A stretch of 64,000 nucleotides of DNA from Agromyces sp. Leaf222 (GCF_001421565.1 NZ_LMKQ01000001.1:245277-309276), one strand, 5' to 3'; shown: positions 41,444 to 52,425, numbered from the stretch's first letter. A program made the numbers and translations. The notes: generated from the letters alone by a model not told the origin.

Positions 41444-44254
41444 TCAGCCCTTGGGCGACGTGATCTTCAGGAGGGCGGCGCGGTTGCCGAGCAGCGGGAG
41501 CTGCACGTCGACGCCCGTGCCGTAGGCGACACCCGAGTCGGACGGGTTGCCCGTGCCGAGCACGGAGAAGCCCATGTCCTCGCCGTACAGATCGGTGGCG
41601 GGGGTTCCATCGGGGTTCGTGACGCGCGTCGTGTACGGCGCACCCCCGACCGACGGGACGACGACCGAGCCGTTCGCGTACTTCCAGAACAGCGATCCGT
41701 TGCGGAACTCGAGTCCCGGCACCCAGCCCTTGTTGTCGGTGAAGGACTTCACCGCGGGCAGGGCGGGCACGTCGGTGCAGTACTCGGTCAGGGCGGCATC
41801 CGTGATGCACTCCTTGAACGGGTACGTCTTCTGCACGCCGAAGGCCGCGTTCGAGGACTGCGCCCTCGACGGCATGTTCTTCAGCGTCGTCGGGTCGACC
41901 GTGGCCGCGGCACCCGTGCGTCGCAGCGGGTCGAAGTGGCTGTCGACGATCAACAGGCCGCCCTTCGCTCCACCGCTCGGCAGTGCCGTGAGGTTCGACT
42001 GCACCTGGTTCGCGTCACCGTAGGTGGTGTCGCGGTACCAGACCAGCGCGCCGGGCGCGTTGTACTTGATCTTGTCGACCTTCCAGGCGCCCTCGTCGGT
42101 CTGGTAGACCGTGTCGTAGGCGTACTTCAGGCCCTCGTCGAACCCGTCGAAGTTGCGCCACTCGACCATGTAGTACTGCGCCTGGGTCGAGGTGCCGCTG
42201 TCGATGCGCCAACCCGGGCCCGTGGTGCTCGCCCACGAGGCGACCGTCTTCGTCCAGCCGTTCTCGCCGGATTCGACGTCGTCGCTCCAAGTGGTGGTGC
42301 CGTCGGCGACCAGCGAGAAGTCGTCGGCGAACCATCCGCGGTCCTGGTAGGCCGCATCCGTCGCGAGACGAAGACGCACGCCGATCGTCTTGCCGGCGTA
42401 GGCCGACACGTCGATGTAGTCGTGGCGCCAGCCGCCCGACGTGCCGGTGAGGCCGTACTTCTTGCCGCCGAAGGTCGCGAGGTTGCCGTTGGGGTCGGGG
42501 TAGCCGTCAGGCGTGGTGACCTCGCCGCCGGCCTCGGTCAGCACCTTCTGGTCGGTCCACGTCGTTCCGCCGTCGGTCGAGACCTCGACGAAGCCGAAGT
42601 CCCAGTCCTGCTCGATGACGTAGTCGTTCCACATCCAGAACTTCGCGTCGGTCGCGCCGGCAGGCACGTCGACGGTGCGGGACAGCTGGACGTCGGCCCA
42701 GTCCTGGTCCGCGCCGGTGTACCAGGCGTTGGCGCCGCTGTGAGGCGTCGTCAGCACGGTGGTCTTGTCGGGCAGGTTGATCTTGATGCCGTCCTGCGTG
42801 CCCTTGAGCGGACGCGAGTTCTGTCCGACCAGCACCGACTGCGTCTTGTCACCGGGGTTCACGATCTTCGGGTCGGCCCAGCCGAGCACCCACTTGTCCC
42901 AGAGGCCCATGTGGGTCGGCATCGACTGGAAGATCGGGCCGGAGTGCGAGCCCGAGGACATGAGGTCCCAGAAGTCGATGTCGGAGTCGCCGACACCGGA
43001 GGTGTCGTAGAGGTCGGGCAGGCCGAGGTCGTGGCCGTACTCGTGGGCGAACACGCCGACGCCCGAGTCCTCGGGCTGAACGATGTAGTTCGACAGCTTG
43101 AGGTTCGTGCCCGGGATGTCCGCGCCGCCTGCGACGGCGGAGGAGTGCGCCCAGATGGCGTACGTGCCCTCATCGCCGCCGCCGCCGGACTTGTCGGCAC
43201 CGGCGTGCACGAGCACGACGTGGTCGATCACGCCGTCGGGCTCGTTGTAGTTGCCGTCGCCGTCACGGTCGCCCTGGTCTTCGATGTCGTAGTCGGCCCA
43301 GGGGAAGTCGGGCTGCGCGGCGGCGAGTGCCGCCACGGCGTCGACGGGAAGCTGGCCTGCGCCGAGCGGGTTGTCGGGGTGGCCCTGCATGTCCTGGATC
43401 GCGCCGGCCTCGTAGACGCCCGCGGCGTTGAGGTGGCAGACACTGGCACCGTAGTAGGCCTCGGAGTGCGGCACCTTGACCCACGGGGTCGCCGTGCCGG
43501 TCACGGTGTAGGCGCCCTGCGACATCTCCTCGTACATGGCCTTCATGGTGTAGCCCGAGATGTCGATGCCCTTCTTGCCATCGGGGCCCTTGAGGTCCTT
43601 GCGCACGCGCTCGGTGATGCCCTTCTTCGAGAAGAGCATGTCGTTGTAGTGCTTCGGCGAGAAGTCGGGCACCCACATCGAGTTGTTGTCGAGGTTCGCG
43701 AGGTTCGCCGGGTTGGGGAGGTTGTTGTGCAGCGGTCCGCTCTGCACGTCGCCCGGCTTGCAGTCGGTCGCGCCGAACGCCGTCGGAACCTGCACGTTCG
43801 TGAAGTCGTCGGCCGCGGTCTCGTCGAACTCGACCAGGATCGTCAGCAGCTTCGCCGTCTGTGTCTCCTTGGCCGACTTGTAGAGGCTCTTCAGCCACTT
43901 CGGGCTCTTGCCGCTCTTGATCGACTTCGATTCGAGCTTGGCGAGCCCTGCCGCCGCGATCGGGTTGCCTGACGTGAACTTGCGCTCGAGCGCGTCGGCC
44001 TTCACGAGTGCGGCCTGCTGCTGCTGCGCGGTCACCCCCGCGTCGACCTTCTGATCCACGCCGAATGCGTCCTCGGCGCGCGGCTCGACGTAGTTCATGT
44101 AGTACTCCGAATCACCGATGATCGGTGCCTCGTATGGTGCTGCTGTGGCGGACGAACCGACCACTCCCGTTGCCGCCAATGTGGCGGCCGCGAGAGCGAT
44201 GACCGGAACGATCGCCACCGCGCGCTTTTTCGCGCGCGTGGAGATTCCAGACAT
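41444..44254 (-). CDS. immune inhibitor A-type secreted metalloprotease (M6)
   Basis: The 936-residue protein has a signal peptide (cut near residue 39), a propeptide-like region, and the M6 zinc site HEYGHDLGLPDLYD (H404, E405, H408, with Met-turn region further on). A Ca-binding-like DRDGDGNYNEPDG loop precedes it. The C-terminal half holds beta-sandwich modules with two WADVQLSRTVDVPAG/ GWFADDF-type MAM-like segments. It should be secreted and degrade proteins outside the cell. The ATG follows GAGGGGAG. The gene is monocistronic with its own promoter and terminator. Confidence 0.9.
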   Translation of the reverse strand: MSGISTRAKKRAVAIVPVIALAAATLAATGVVGSSATAAPYEAPIIGDSEYYMNYVEPRAEDAFGVDQKVDAGVTAQQQQAALVKADALERKFTSGNPIAAAGLAKLESKSIKSGKSPKWLKSLYKSAKETQTAKLLTILVEFDETAADDFTNVQVPTAFGATDCKPGDVQSGPLHNNLPNPANLANLDNNSMWVPDFSPKHYNDMLFSKKGITERVRKDLKGPDGKKGIDISGYTMKAMYEEMSQGAYTVTGTATPWVKVPHSEAYYGASVCHLNAAGVYEAGAIQDMQGHPDNPLGAGQLPVDAVAALAAAQPDFPWADYDIEDQGDRDGDGNYNEPDGVIDHVVLVHAGADKSGGGGDEGTYAIWAHSSAVAGGADIPGTNLKLSNYIVQPEDSGVGVFAHEYGHDLGLPDLYDTSGVGDSDIDFWDLMSSGSHSGPIFQSMPTHMGLWDKWVLGWADPKIVNPGDKTQSVLVGQNSRPLKGTQDGIKINLPDKTTVLTTPHSGANAWYTGADQDWADVQLSRTVDVPAGATDAKFWMWNDYVIEQDWDFGFVEVSTDGGTTWTDQKVLTEAGGEVTTPDGYPDPNGNLATFGGKKYGLTGTSGGWRHDYIDVSAYAGKTIGVRLRLATDAAYQDRGWFADDFSLVADGTTTWSDDVESGENGWTKTVASWASTTGPGWRIDSGTSTQAQYYMVEWRNFDGFDEGLKYAYDTVYQTDEGAWKVDKIKYNAPGALVWYRDTTYGDANQVQSNLTALPSGGAKGGLLIVDSHFDPLRRTGAAATVDPTTLKNMPSRAQSSNAAFGVQKTYPFKECITDAALTEYCTDVPALPAVKSFTDNKGWVPGLEFRNGSLFWKYANGSVVVPSVGGAPYTTRVTNPDGTPATDLYGEDMGFSVLGTGNPSDSGVAYGTGVDVQLPLLGNRAALLKITSPKG

Positions 44255-44330
44255 TCTTCTCCCCTCGATGCGGCCGACGAAGGATTCCGCCGACCGCGAC
44301 GTCGTCCGTCGGTAGGCGGACGTACTGGGG

Positions 44331-44360
44331 AATCTAGCTGTGGCCCGTTCGGGGGGTAAA
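44331..44360 (-). promoter_or_regulatory. promoter of the InhA-type protease
   Basis: On the minus strand TTTACC (44355-44360) and TAGATT (44331-44336) are separated by 18 bases. Transcription should begin near 44324, giving a leader of about 70 bases before the ATG. Confidence 0.5.
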
Positions 44361-44471
44361 CCCTGTCCCTATGGATTCGCAGAATATTTGCGTCGAAGAG
44401 GCTGTGATGTCGATCGTGCGCGCCGAACGCGGGGTACGCGCACATCCGTGGCGCTCAGGGCGGAGGGGTTG

Positions 44472-44587
44472 CGGATGTCGCGAAGAGGGGTCGCCGAATG
44501 GCGAAGGGTCTCGCGAACCAGGGTCGCCGAATGGCGACGGGTCTCGCGGACCGGGGTCGCCGAATGGCGACGGATGCCGCGAGCCGG
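44472..44587. repeat. 33-bp tandem repeat, about 3.5 copies
   Basis: Units start at 44488, 44521 and 44554, each opening with GGGTCGCCGAATGGCGA, and are preceded by a half unit from 44472. Each unit contains TCGCC-GAAT-GGCGA, a five-base stem with a four-base loop. The array lies in the 353-bp gap between the HAD phosphatase end and the protease promoter. No credible gene is present in the gap. Confidence 0.85.
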
Positions 44588-44607
44588 CGTCGAGCAGAGG
44601 GCCCGGC

Positions 44608-45294
44608 TCAGCCGAGGAGCAGCCCGCGCAGCTGGTCGGCGGAGTGCACGACGGCCATGGCGCCGTCGGCCTCGGCGGGAGAGCCGTAGCCCCACTCCAC
44701 GAGGATCGTCGGCACGCCGTTCGCCTGGGCGCCGAGGGTGTCGTAGCCGCGGTCGCCGACCATCACGGAGTGCTCGGTGTCGATGCCGAGCGCCTGCAGG
44801 CGCCGCAGCGCCTCGGCCACGACATCCGCCTTCGTGCTGCGGGCCTCGTCGTCGCTGGCGCCGGCGATGACCGTGAAGTAGCGGCTGAGGTCGGCGTTCT
44901 CGAGTACGGCGTTGGCCATGCTCTCGGGCTTCGAGGTCGCGAGGGCGATCGGAACACCGGCGGCGTGCAGGCGTTCGAGCACGCCGGCGACGCCCGGGAA
45001 GACGGGGGAGTGCAGCAGGCGGTTCGCGTAGTCGGCACGGTAGGTCTCGAGGGCGCGCTCTGCGCCGGCGTCGTCGAAGCCGCCCATGAGGCGCAGGCTG
45101 TCGAGCAGCGGCGGGCCGACGTAGGCGAGGAGCTGCTCGGCGTTCGGCACCTCGAGTCCGAGCTCGGCGAACATGTGCGCGAGCGAGGCCGTGATGTCGG
45201 CCGCGGAGTCGACGATGGTGCCGTCGAGGTCGAACAGGACGGCGGCCCAGGTTCGGGTGGGCGCCAAGGCGTTGGTGTGGCTGGGGGAGATCAC
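44608..45294 (-). CDS. HAD-family phosphatase (phosphoglycolate phosphatase-like)
   Basis: The 228-residue protein has all HAD motifs: FDLDGTIVDS (D22 and D24), ATSKPE (motif II), a motif III Lys in STKADVV, and GDRGYDTLGA (motif IV). The alpha-helical cap between motifs I and II (about residues 30-95) is of the Gph/PgmB type. It should remove phosphate from small sugar or glycolate phosphates. The GTG start has TAGGAT six bases upstream on its strand and no ribosome site. Confidence 0.88.
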   Translation of the reverse strand: MISPSHTNALAPTRTWAAVLFDLDGTIVDSAADITASLAHMFAELGLEVPNAEQLLAYVGPPLLDSLRLMGGFDDAGAERALETYRADYANRLLHSPVFPGVAGVLERLHAAGVPIALATSKPESMANAVLENADLSRYFTVIAGASDDEARSTKADVVAEALRRLQALGIDTEHSVMVGDRGYDTLGAQANGVPTILVEWGYGSPAEADGAMAVVHSADQLRGLLLG

Positions 45295-45300
45295 CGTGTC

Positions 45301-45306
45301 ATCCTA
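45301..45306 (-). promoter_or_regulatory. -10 box of a leaderless promoter
   Basis: On the minus strand TAGGAT ends exactly six bases before the GTG at 45294 of the HAD phosphatase gene. Confidence 0.6.
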
Positions 45307-45379
45307 AGGCCCGATAATCCGAGTGCCACTCAGGTTTCGATCAGCGGCACTTCACGCAGCGCTCACCCGGCCGCCTCCG

Positions 45380-45784
45380 TCAGCGCTGCGACGTGTCGCC
45401 TTCGGCGACTGCCAGCACCTCGACGCGGTTGCCGAAGCCATCGCGTGCATGGAAGCGGGCGTAGCCCTCGAAGGTGTCGCGGTCGGCCCATGACACGTCG
45501 AATCCCGCATCGGCCACGCGCTGCCCGGTCTCCTCCAGCTCGCGCACCGAGCCGAGGAGCAGGGCCGGGTGCGCCTTGTTCGCCGGGACGAACGGATCAT
45601 CGACACCGACGTGGATCTCGGCGACGACGACGTCGCCCTCGAAGGCGCGGAACCAGCAGCCCCCGCGCCCGGCCAGTGAGGGTGCCTTCGGAACCTCGGT
45701 CATGCCGAGGGCGTCGCGGTAGAAGCGCCGGGCCTCCTCCTCCTGGCCGCGCGGCATGGAGACCTGGACGTGATGGAGGCGCAT
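45380..45784 (-). CDS. VOC-family (glyoxalase-like) protein
   Basis: The 134-residue protein has the paired beta-alpha-beta-beta-beta units of the vicinal oxygen chelate fold: LHHVQVSMPRGQEEEARRFYRDALG, a middle AEIHVGVDD strand, and a final FHARDGFGNRVEVL with the usual DPxGNxxE pattern (D-G-F-G-N-R-V-E). Members are glyoxalases, dioxygenases or resistance proteins; the substrate is unknown. The ATG at 45784 follows GGGAGAG. It lies 38 bp downstream of nucS on the same strand. Confidence 0.8.
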   Translation of the reverse strand: MRLHHVQVSMPRGQEEEARRFYRDALGMTEVPKAPSLAGRGGCWFRAFEGDVVVAEIHVGVDDPFVPANKAHPALLLGSVRELEETGQRVADAGFDVSWADRDTFEGYARFHARDGFGNRVEVLAVAEGDTSQR

Positions 45785-45822
45785 ATTCTCTCCCGAGGGG
45801 TCGAGGCGGTCGGAACGGGTTG

Positions 45823-46518
45823 TCAGAACAGCCGGGAGTCGCTGTCGTCGAGCCCGCGCATCGCGTCGTAGTCGAGCACGACGCACCGGATGCCGCGGTC
45901 TTCGGCGAGCGTGCGGGCCTGCGGCTTGATCTCCTGCGCGGCGAAGACACCGGTGACCGGCGCGAGCAGGGGGTCGCGGTTCATGAGCTCGAGGTAGCGC
46001 GTGAGCTGCTCGACGCCGTCGATGTCGCCGCGGCGCTTGAGCTCGACCGCGACCGAGCCGCCCGAGGCATCCGTCGCTAGGATGTCGACCGGGCCGATGG
46101 CCGTCATGTACTCGCGGCGCACGAGCCGGTGGCCGTCGCCGAGGATCTCGATCTGCTCGGCGAGGAGCTTCTGCAGGTGCGCCTCGACGCCGTCCTTCTG
46201 CAGGCCGGGGTCGATGCCGAGCTCGTGCGACGAGTCGTGCAGCACCTCGTGGATCGAGACGATGAGCTGGTCGGCCGTCTTCTTGTGCGTGACCTTCCAG
46301 ACCTCGACGACGCCGGCGGCGGCCTGCGCCTCATCGGGCAGGGTCGTCTCGAGCGTGCACGGCGGGCTCATCCAGTTGAGCGGCTTGTAGCTGCCGCCGT
46401 CGGAGTGCACGAGCAGCGAGCCGTCGCCCTTGACCATGAGCAGGCGCTGGGCGAGTGGGAGGTGGGCCGAGAGCCGCCCCGCGTAGTCGACGGAGCAGCG
46501 GGCGATGACGAGACGCAC
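45823..46518 (-). CDS. nucS: NucS mismatch-specific endonuclease
   Basis: The 231-residue protein matches actinobacterial NucS/EndoMS: an N-terminal binding domain beginning [21 protein letters not shown] and a C-terminal nuclease core with D145, E159-x-K161 (VAVELKRRG) and Q171. NucS cuts both strands at mismatches and provides mismatch repair in actinobacteria that lack MutS and MutL. It normally binds the sliding clamp through a C-terminal tail; the end here (LDDSDSRLF) fits that. The GTG start has TAAACT six bases upstream, indicating a leaderless mRNA. Confidence 0.95.
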   Translation of the reverse strand: MRLVIARCSVDYAGRLSAHLPLAQRLLMVKGDGSLLVHSDGGSYKPLNWMSPPCTLETTLPDEAQAAAGVVEVWKVTHKKTADQLIVSIHEVLHDSSHELGIDPGLQKDGVEAHLQKLLAEQIEILGDGHRLVRREYMTAIGPVDILATDASGGSVAVELKRRGDIDGVEQLTRYLELMNRDPLLAPVTGVFAAQEIKPQARTLAEDRGIRCVVLDYDAMRGLDDSDSRLF

Positions 46519-46524
46519 CCGTCG

Positions 46525-46530
46525 AGTTTA
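46525..46530 (-). promoter_or_regulatory. -10 box of a leaderless promoter
   Basis: On the minus strand TAAACT ends six bases before the nucS GTG at 46518. It overlaps the end of the MFS transporter gene, whose stop lies at 46528-46530. Confidence 0.6.
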
Positions 46531-47871
46531 GGCGTCGGATGCCGCGGCGGAGGCCCCACCGGAGGTGCCCGTCGCGTCGGGGTGCTCCTCGACGCCCGTC
46601 GCACCGGGCTTGTTCGACCGCTCGCGCGCCGCGGGGGCCGCGAGTCCGGCGATGATCATGAGCACGAGGACCACGAGCAGCGCGTTCAGCAGCCCGAACT
46701 GCTCGCCGAGGAACCCGATGAACGGCGGGCCGACGAGGAACGCGCAATAGCCGATGATCGCGACGGCGCTCACGCGGGCGGCCGCCTTGGCGCGGTCGGG
46801 GACGTCGGCCGCGGCCGACATGCCGACCGGGAAGCCCATCGACGCGCCGACGCCCCAGAACACGGTGCCGAGGATGATCACCCAGAGCTCGCTGCCGAAG
46901 ATGAACATGCTGAGGCCGATCACGCCCGTCGCGGCGAGCACGCGCAGCGTGAGCACGCGGCCGAAGCGGTCGATGAGCGGCCCACCGAGCACGCGCGCGG
47001 TGGTCATCGACACGGCGAAGACGGTGAAGACGGCGGCGCCGGCGGCGGGCTCGAGGCCGTGGCCGTCGACGGCGGCGAGGGTGAGCCAGTCGTTCGCCGA
47101 TCCCTCGGCGAACGACATGCCGAGCATGATGACGCCGATGAGCAGCAGCTGCACGTCGCCCCAGACCCTGAGGCTGTCGCGGAGGCGCTCGGTCCACGGG
47201 CGGGCGGGCGCGGCATCCGCTCGCCCGTCGGTGCCGGCTGCGGCGACGTCGGCCGGGTCGCCGAGCTCGGTGCGGTGGGGCACGAACCGCACCGAGATCA
47301 CCGCGCCGACCGCGATGAGGGCGGCGATGACGCCGAGGTGCGCGAAGACGGCGATGTCGAGGGCGGCCGCTGCGGCCGCGATGCCGGCGCCGGCGACCGT
47401 GCCGAACGAGAAGAACGCGTGCATGAGCGGCATGACCGTGCGGCCGATCTCACGCTCGGCCTCTGCGCCCTCGACGTTCATCATGACGTCGACCGCACCG
47501 TTGCCGAACCCGGCGAAGGCGAGGCCGATCGCGATCATCGGCACGGAGGGGGCGAGCGATCCGCCGATGCCGATGAGCACGAGGCCGGTCGAGACCGAGA
47601 TGAGGGTGCCGGCCATGCCGATGCGTGCGCCGAAGCGCGCCATGAGGGGCGGCGCGGCGATGAGGCCGAGTACCGAGGCGATCGAGCCCGAGAGGATCAC
47701 GAGGCCGACGCCCTGGGTGCTGAGCCCGGTCTCGTCGCGCACCTCTGGCAGTCGGGCGACCCAGCTCGCGAGGCTCAGCCCCGAGAGGAAGAAGATCGCG
47801 AAGACGGCGTTGCGCCAGGCGGTGAGTCCGCGGCGGGTCGTGGTTGGTGCGCTCATGTTGCTCGGCTTCAT
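46528..47871 (-). CDS. MFS transporter, probably under LacI control
   Basis: The 447-residue protein has twelve predicted spans of the major facilitator superfamily, with [19 protein letters not shown] after span 1 and a long central loop (about residues 205-230). The pattern resembles YbjJ/FucP-like sugar-type exporters or importers, but the substrate is not evident. An alternative ATG at 47856 would shorten it by five residues; neither start has a strong ribosome site. A perfect palindrome 85 bp upstream is identical to that in front of the lacI-type gene at 51325, so the two probably form a regulon. Confidence 0.82.
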   Translation of the reverse strand: MKPSNMSAPTTTRRGLTAWRNAVFAIFFLSGLSLASWVARLPEVRDETGLSTQGVGLVILSGSIASVLGLIAAPPLMARFGARIGMAGTLISVSTGLVLIGIGGSLAPSVPMIAIGLAFAGFGNGAVDVMMNVEGAEAEREIGRTVMPLMHAFFSFGTVAGAGIAAAAAALDIAVFAHLGVIAALIAVGAVISVRFVPHRTELGDPADVAAAGTDGRADAAPARPWTERLRDSLRVWGDVQLLLIGVIMLGMSFAEGSANDWLTLAAVDGHGLEPAAGAAVFTVFAVSMTTARVLGGPLIDRFGRVLTLRVLAATGVIGLSMFIFGSELWVIILGTVFWGVGASMGFPVGMSAAADVPDRAKAAARVSAVAIIGYCAFLVGPPFIGFLGEQFGLLNALLVVLVLMIIAGLAAPAARERSNKPGATGVEEHPDATGTSGGASAAASDA

Positions 47872-47955
47872 TGTCGGGGGCGGATGCCGCGGGGCGGATG
47901 CCGCGGGGCGGCGTCGTCGGAACGGATGCCGGTGGGAATCGTGGCCGGTGCGGAA

Positions 47956-47969
47956 TCGAATCGATTCGA
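47956..47969. promoter_or_regulatory. LacI-type operator TCGAATCGATTCGA
   Basis: This perfect 14-bp palindrome lies between the divergent MFS and tdh genes, nearer to the MFS start. It is identical to 51245-51258, upstream of a LacI-family gene, which is the likely source of the binding protein. Confidence 0.7.
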
Positions 47970-48042
47970 TCGGACCTCTGAAACCCTATCGACCGGGTCG
48001 GGCCGCCGCAACACGGGCCGGTCGTGACGCTCACCGACCCGC

Positions 48043-48070
48043 GTCACAGTTCGACCCCGCCCGATACGAT
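48043..48070 (+). promoter_or_regulatory. possible tdh promoter
   Basis: GTCACA (48043-48048) and TACGAT (48065-48070) form a plausible -35/-10 pair with a 16-base spacer. The predicted leader to the tdh ATG is about 78 bases. Confidence 0.35.
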
Positions 48071-48154
48071 GGCCGTGCCATCCGGCGCATCCACCGGACC
48101 ACTTCGCAGCGGCCGCCGCATCCAGCGGCCCCTGCACCGAACAACGAGGTATCG

Positions 48155-49198
48155 ATGAAGGCCCTCTTCAAGCGCGCCCCAGGCGCAGGTTTCGAGTACA
48201 CCGACCGACCTGAGCCCGAGCCGGGCCCCGCCGACGTGAAGATCCGGGTGCTGCGCACCGGCATCTGCGGCACCGACCTGCACATCGAGGCATGGGACGA
48301 CTGGGCCGCCTCGAACATCGCGACGCCGCTCGTGCCGGGGCACGAGTTCTACGGCGAGGTCGTCGAGGTCGGCGAGCTCGTGCACGACGTCGCCGTCGGC
48401 GACCGGGTGTCGGGCGAGGGCCACGTCGTCTGCGGCATGTGCCGCAACTGCCGCGCCGGCCGCCGGCAGATGTGCATCCGCACCCTCGGCGTCGGGCTGC
48501 ACCGCGACGGCGCGTTCGCCGAGTACATCGTGATCCCGGGCGAGAACGTGTGGGTGCACCACTCGCCCGTCGAGCCCGACGTCGGCGCGATCTTCGACCC
48601 CTTCGGCAACGCGGTGCACACCGCGCTCGCCTTCTCGGTGATCGGCGAAGACGTGCTCGTCACGGGCTGCGGCCCGATCGGCCTCATGTCGATCGCGGTC
48701 GCGCGCCATGTCGGCGCCCGCTTCATCGTGGCGACGGATGTCTCGCCCGCGCGTCTCGAGCTCGCCAGGTCGATGGGCGCCGACGCCGTCGTCGACGTGT
48801 CGGGCGAACGCGTCGCCGAGGTGCAGGGCCGGCTCGGCATGCGCGAGGGCTTCGACGTCGGATTCGAGATGTCGGGTTCGCCTCGCGCGCTGCCCGAGAT
48901 GATCGAGAACATGAACCACGGCGGGCGCATCGCGATGCTCGGCCTGCCGAGCGAGCCGTACGCGATCGACTGGGGCAAGGTCGTCACCCACATGCTCACG
49001 GTAAAGGGCATCTACGGCCGCGAGATGTTCGAGACCTGGAACTCGATGAGTGCGATGCTGCAGACGAGCCCGTTGCTGGGCGAACGCGTCGCCTCGATCA
49101 TCTCGGAGCGCCACCCGGCGCGCGAGTGGCGCGCGGCGTTCGACTCCGCGAGGGCGGCGGGCGTCGGCAAGGTCATCCTCGACTGGACGGAGGTCTGA
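48155..49198 (+). CDS. tdh: L-threonine 3-dehydrogenase
   Basis: The 347-residue protein is a zinc medium-chain dehydrogenase: catalytic ligands C38, H63 and E64 ([29 protein letters not shown]), a structural-zinc lobe with four Cys ([15 protein letters not shown]), and a Rossmann GCGPIG motif. The [11 protein letters not shown] segment is typical of threonine dehydrogenase. It oxidises threonine to 2-amino-3-ketobutyrate with NAD+. The ATG follows ACGAGG. kbl begins two bases after its stop codon, forming the standard tdh-kbl pair. Confidence 0.95.
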   Translation: MKALFKRAPGAGFEYTDRPEPEPGPADVKIRVLRTGICGTDLHIEAWDDWAASNIATPLVPGHEFYGEVVEVGELVHDVAVGDRVSGEGHVVCGMCRNCRAGRRQMCIRTLGVGLHRDGAFAEYIVIPGENVWVHHSPVEPDVGAIFDPFGNAVHTALAFSVIGEDVLVTGCGPIGLMSIAVARHVGARFIVATDVSPARLELARSMGADAVVDVSGERVAEVQGRLGMREGFDVGFEMSGSPRALPEMIENMNHGGRIAMLGLPSEPYAIDWGKVVTHMLTVKGIYGREMFETWNSMSAMLQTSPLLGERVASIISERHPAREWRAAFDSARAAGVGKVILDWTEV

Positions 49199-49200
49199 AC

Positions 49201-50376
<1,176 letters not shown>

Positions 50377-50407
50377 GGGGCGGATGCCGCGGGCGGGCGC
50401 CGGTGCG

Positions 50408-51172
50408 TCAGCGCCCGCGCTCGCCGACCCGCATCGCGAGCGAGGCCGGCAGCAGCCGCGTGAGGCCGACGAGCGCGCGGTAGCGCAGCGACGGGATCGA
50501 CACGCCCTTGCCGCGCGCGGCGTCGCGCAGGCCCTCGGCGACGACGGTGCGGGCGTCGAGCCACATCCAGGCGGGCACGCCCTCCTTGCCGGGGGCCAGT
50601 CCCATGCGCTCGTGGAAGTTCGTGTGCGTGAAGCCGGGGCATACGGCGGTCGTGGTCACGCCCTTCGGCCCGTACTGGTCGTTCGCCCAGCGGCTGAAGC
50701 TGATGAGCCAGCCCTTGCATGCGCCGTACGTGCCGCGGGGGATGAAGCCCGCGACGGAGGCGACGTTCACGATGCGACCCCGGCCGCGCGGCAGCATCTG
50801 GCCGAGTGCCGCATGGCTCAACCGCATGGCCACCTCGACGTGCAGCGAGAGGTGCTTCACCTCGTCGTCGATGTCGTTCGCGGCGAAGTCGAGCGGCAGC
50901 CCGAAGCCGGCGTTGTTCACGAGCAGTTCGATGGGCCGCTCGGGGTCGGCCACGCGCGCGACGACCTTCGCGAGGTGACGGCGCTTGAGCAGGTCGGCGG
51001 GCAGCACCTCGACGCCGACGCCGTACTTGGCGCGGATGCGCTCGGCCACCCGGTCGAGCGCGTCGCGGTCGCGGGCCACGAGCACGAGGTCGGCCCCCGT
51101 CATGGCGATCTGGCGCGCGAACTCGGCTCCGAGGCCCGAGCTCGCGCCGGTGATGAGTGCGGTCTTCGGCAT
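50408..51172 (-). CDS. short-chain dehydrogenase/reductase
   Basis: The 254-residue protein has the SDR nucleotide motif TGASSGLG (residues 8-15), NNAG, catalytic S139, and Y149-x3-K153 (YGACK). The subfamily resembles SDRs annotated as DltE-like or ketoacyl reductases, with a C-terminal extension VSIPSLRYRALVGLTRLLP that may contact membrane. The substrate is unknown. The ATG has TAGGCT seven bases upstream and no ribosome site, so it is probably leaderless. It is divergent from the lacI-type gene. Confidence 0.85.
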   Translation of the reverse strand: MPKTALITGASSGLGAEFARQIAMTGADLVLVARDRDALDRVAERIRAKYGVGVEVLPADLLKRRHLAKVVARVADPERPIELLVNNAGFGLPLDFAANDIDDEVKHLSLHVEVAMRLSHAALGQMLPRGRGRIVNVASVAGFIPRGTYGACKGWLISFSRWANDQYGPKGVTTTAVCPGFTHTNFHERMGLAPGKEGVPAWMWLDARTVVAEGLRDAARGKGVSIPSLRYRALVGLTRLLPASLAMRVGERGR

Positions 51173-51179
51173 GCGGCCC

Positions 51180-51185
51180 AGCCTA
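51180..51185 (-). promoter_or_regulatory. -10 box of a leaderless promoter
   Basis: On the minus strand TAGGCT ends seven bases before the ATG at 51172 of the SDR gene. Confidence 0.6.
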
Positions 51186-51243
51186 GGCGGCGGTGGGATT
51201 CGGGCGTGAACGGGAGGTTCTCGCGTGCACGTGACATCCGCTT

Positions 51244-51275
51244 CTCGAATCGATTCGAGGTCGATGACCTATGAT
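51244..51275 (+). promoter_or_regulatory. operator and promoter of a LacI-family gene
   Basis: CTCGAATCGATTCGAG (51244-51259) is a perfect 16-bp palindrome occupying the -35 position relative to TATGAT (51270-51275). The predicted transcription start near 51282 rules out the in-frame ATG at 51271 and supports the start at 51325. Confidence 0.7.
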
Positions 51276-51324
51276 CGGGCGTACCGGCGACCCCCGCCGA
51301 CCCGCTGCCAGAGGATGCCCGAGC

Positions 51325-52425
51325 ATGTCCGAGTCCGCCCGACCGACCCTGTCCGACGTCGCCGCGCGCGCCGGCGTCTCGGCCTCGACGGCCTCGCTCG
51401 CGTTCAGCGGGTCCGGCCCGGTATCGGATTCCACGAAGCAGCGCGTGCTCGCCGCCGCCGCTGAACTCGGCTACGCAGGCCCCGACCCTCGTGCCCGGTC
51501 GCTCCGTCGCGGGCGTTCCGGCATCGTCGGCGTGGTGCTCGAGCAGCGCGTGCGCACGGCGTTCCTCGACCCGGTGAAGATCCAGATGCTCGACGGCATC
51601 ACCGAGGGCATCGCGCCGCTCGGCGCCGGCCTGCTGCTGCTCACCGACGTGGGCGCCGTCGACCTGCCGGTCGTCGAGGCCGGTGGCCCCGTCGCCACGC
51701 CGGCGCTCAGCGTCGAGAACGCCCCGGTCGACGCGGTCGTGCTCATCGGCTGCAGCCCCCGGCTCGGGCAGACCGTCGCCGCCCTGCGCCGCCGCGGCAT
51801 CCCGACCGTCGCCATCGAGGGCGCGGCCGGCTCCGACATCCCCGAGATCTCGATCGACAACCGCGACGCCACCCGCCGCGGTGCCCAGCACCTGCGCGAC
51901 CTCGGGCACGCGGATGCCGTGATCGTGACGCTCCCGCTCGACCCCGCCCGTACGCGCGGCCCGCTCACCGCGGCGCTCGAGGCGGGCAGCACGTCGGACA
52001 CCGCGAGCGAGCGCCTGCGCGGGGCCAGAGAGGTGTTCCCGCACGCGACCGGACGATCCGCCGCCGCGAGCTCGATCGAGGAGGGCCTCGAGGCCGGTCG
52101 CATCCTGCTCGCCGACCCCGAGACACGGCCGACCGCGATCATCGCGCAGAGCGACCTGCTCGCCGCCGGGGTACTGCAGGCGGCCGAGGAGCTCGGCGTC
52201 GCCGTGCCCGGCGAGGTGAGCGTGGTCGGCTTCGACGGCATCCGTGTCGACGGCCTGCAGCACGACCTGACGACGCTCGTGCAGCCGTCGGTGGCCAAGG
52301 GCCGTGCCGCCGGCGAGGCGGTCGTGCGCATGCTCGCCGATGACGACGGCGACGCGCCAGCCTCGCGCTGCTTCACGAGCGTGCTGCACGTCGGCGACAC
52401 CACGGCCCCGCCGCGCGCGCGGTGA
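51325..52425 (+). CDS. LacI-family regulator
   Basis: The 366-residue protein has a LacI helix-turn-helix (LSDVAARAGVSASTASLAF) at its N-terminus and a type I periplasmic-binding effector domain to residue 366. The ATG at 51325 follows AGAGGA; a longer in-frame start would lie inside the -10 box. A perfect palindrome over the -35 region implies autorepression, and the identical site before the MFS gene at 47871 suggests that transporter as a target. The effector is unknown. The variable 'ASTASLAFSGSGPVS' hinge differs from the fructan repressor in this window, in line with a different operator. Confidence 0.88.
   Translation: MSESARPTLSDVAARAGVSASTASLAFSGSGPVSDSTKQRVLAAAAELGYAGPDPRARSLRRGRSGIVGVVLEQRVRTAFLDPVKIQMLDGITEGIAPLGAGLLLLTDVGAVDLPVVEAGGPVATPALSVENAPVDAVVLIGCSPRLGQTVAALRRRGIPTVAIEGAAGSDIPEISIDNRDATRRGAQHLRDLGHADAVIVTLPLDPARTRGPLTAALEAGSTSDTASERLRGAREVFPHATGRSAAASSIEEGLEAGRILLADPETRPTAIIAQSDLLAAGVLQAAEELGVAVPGEVSVVGFDGIRVDGLQHDLTTLVQPSVAKGRAAGEAVVRMLADDDGDAPASRCFTSVLHVGDTTAPPRAR

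Noticed and set aside
44472..44587. CRISPR array
   Set aside because: The units are contiguous 33-bp copies with no unique spacers and no cas genes are present.
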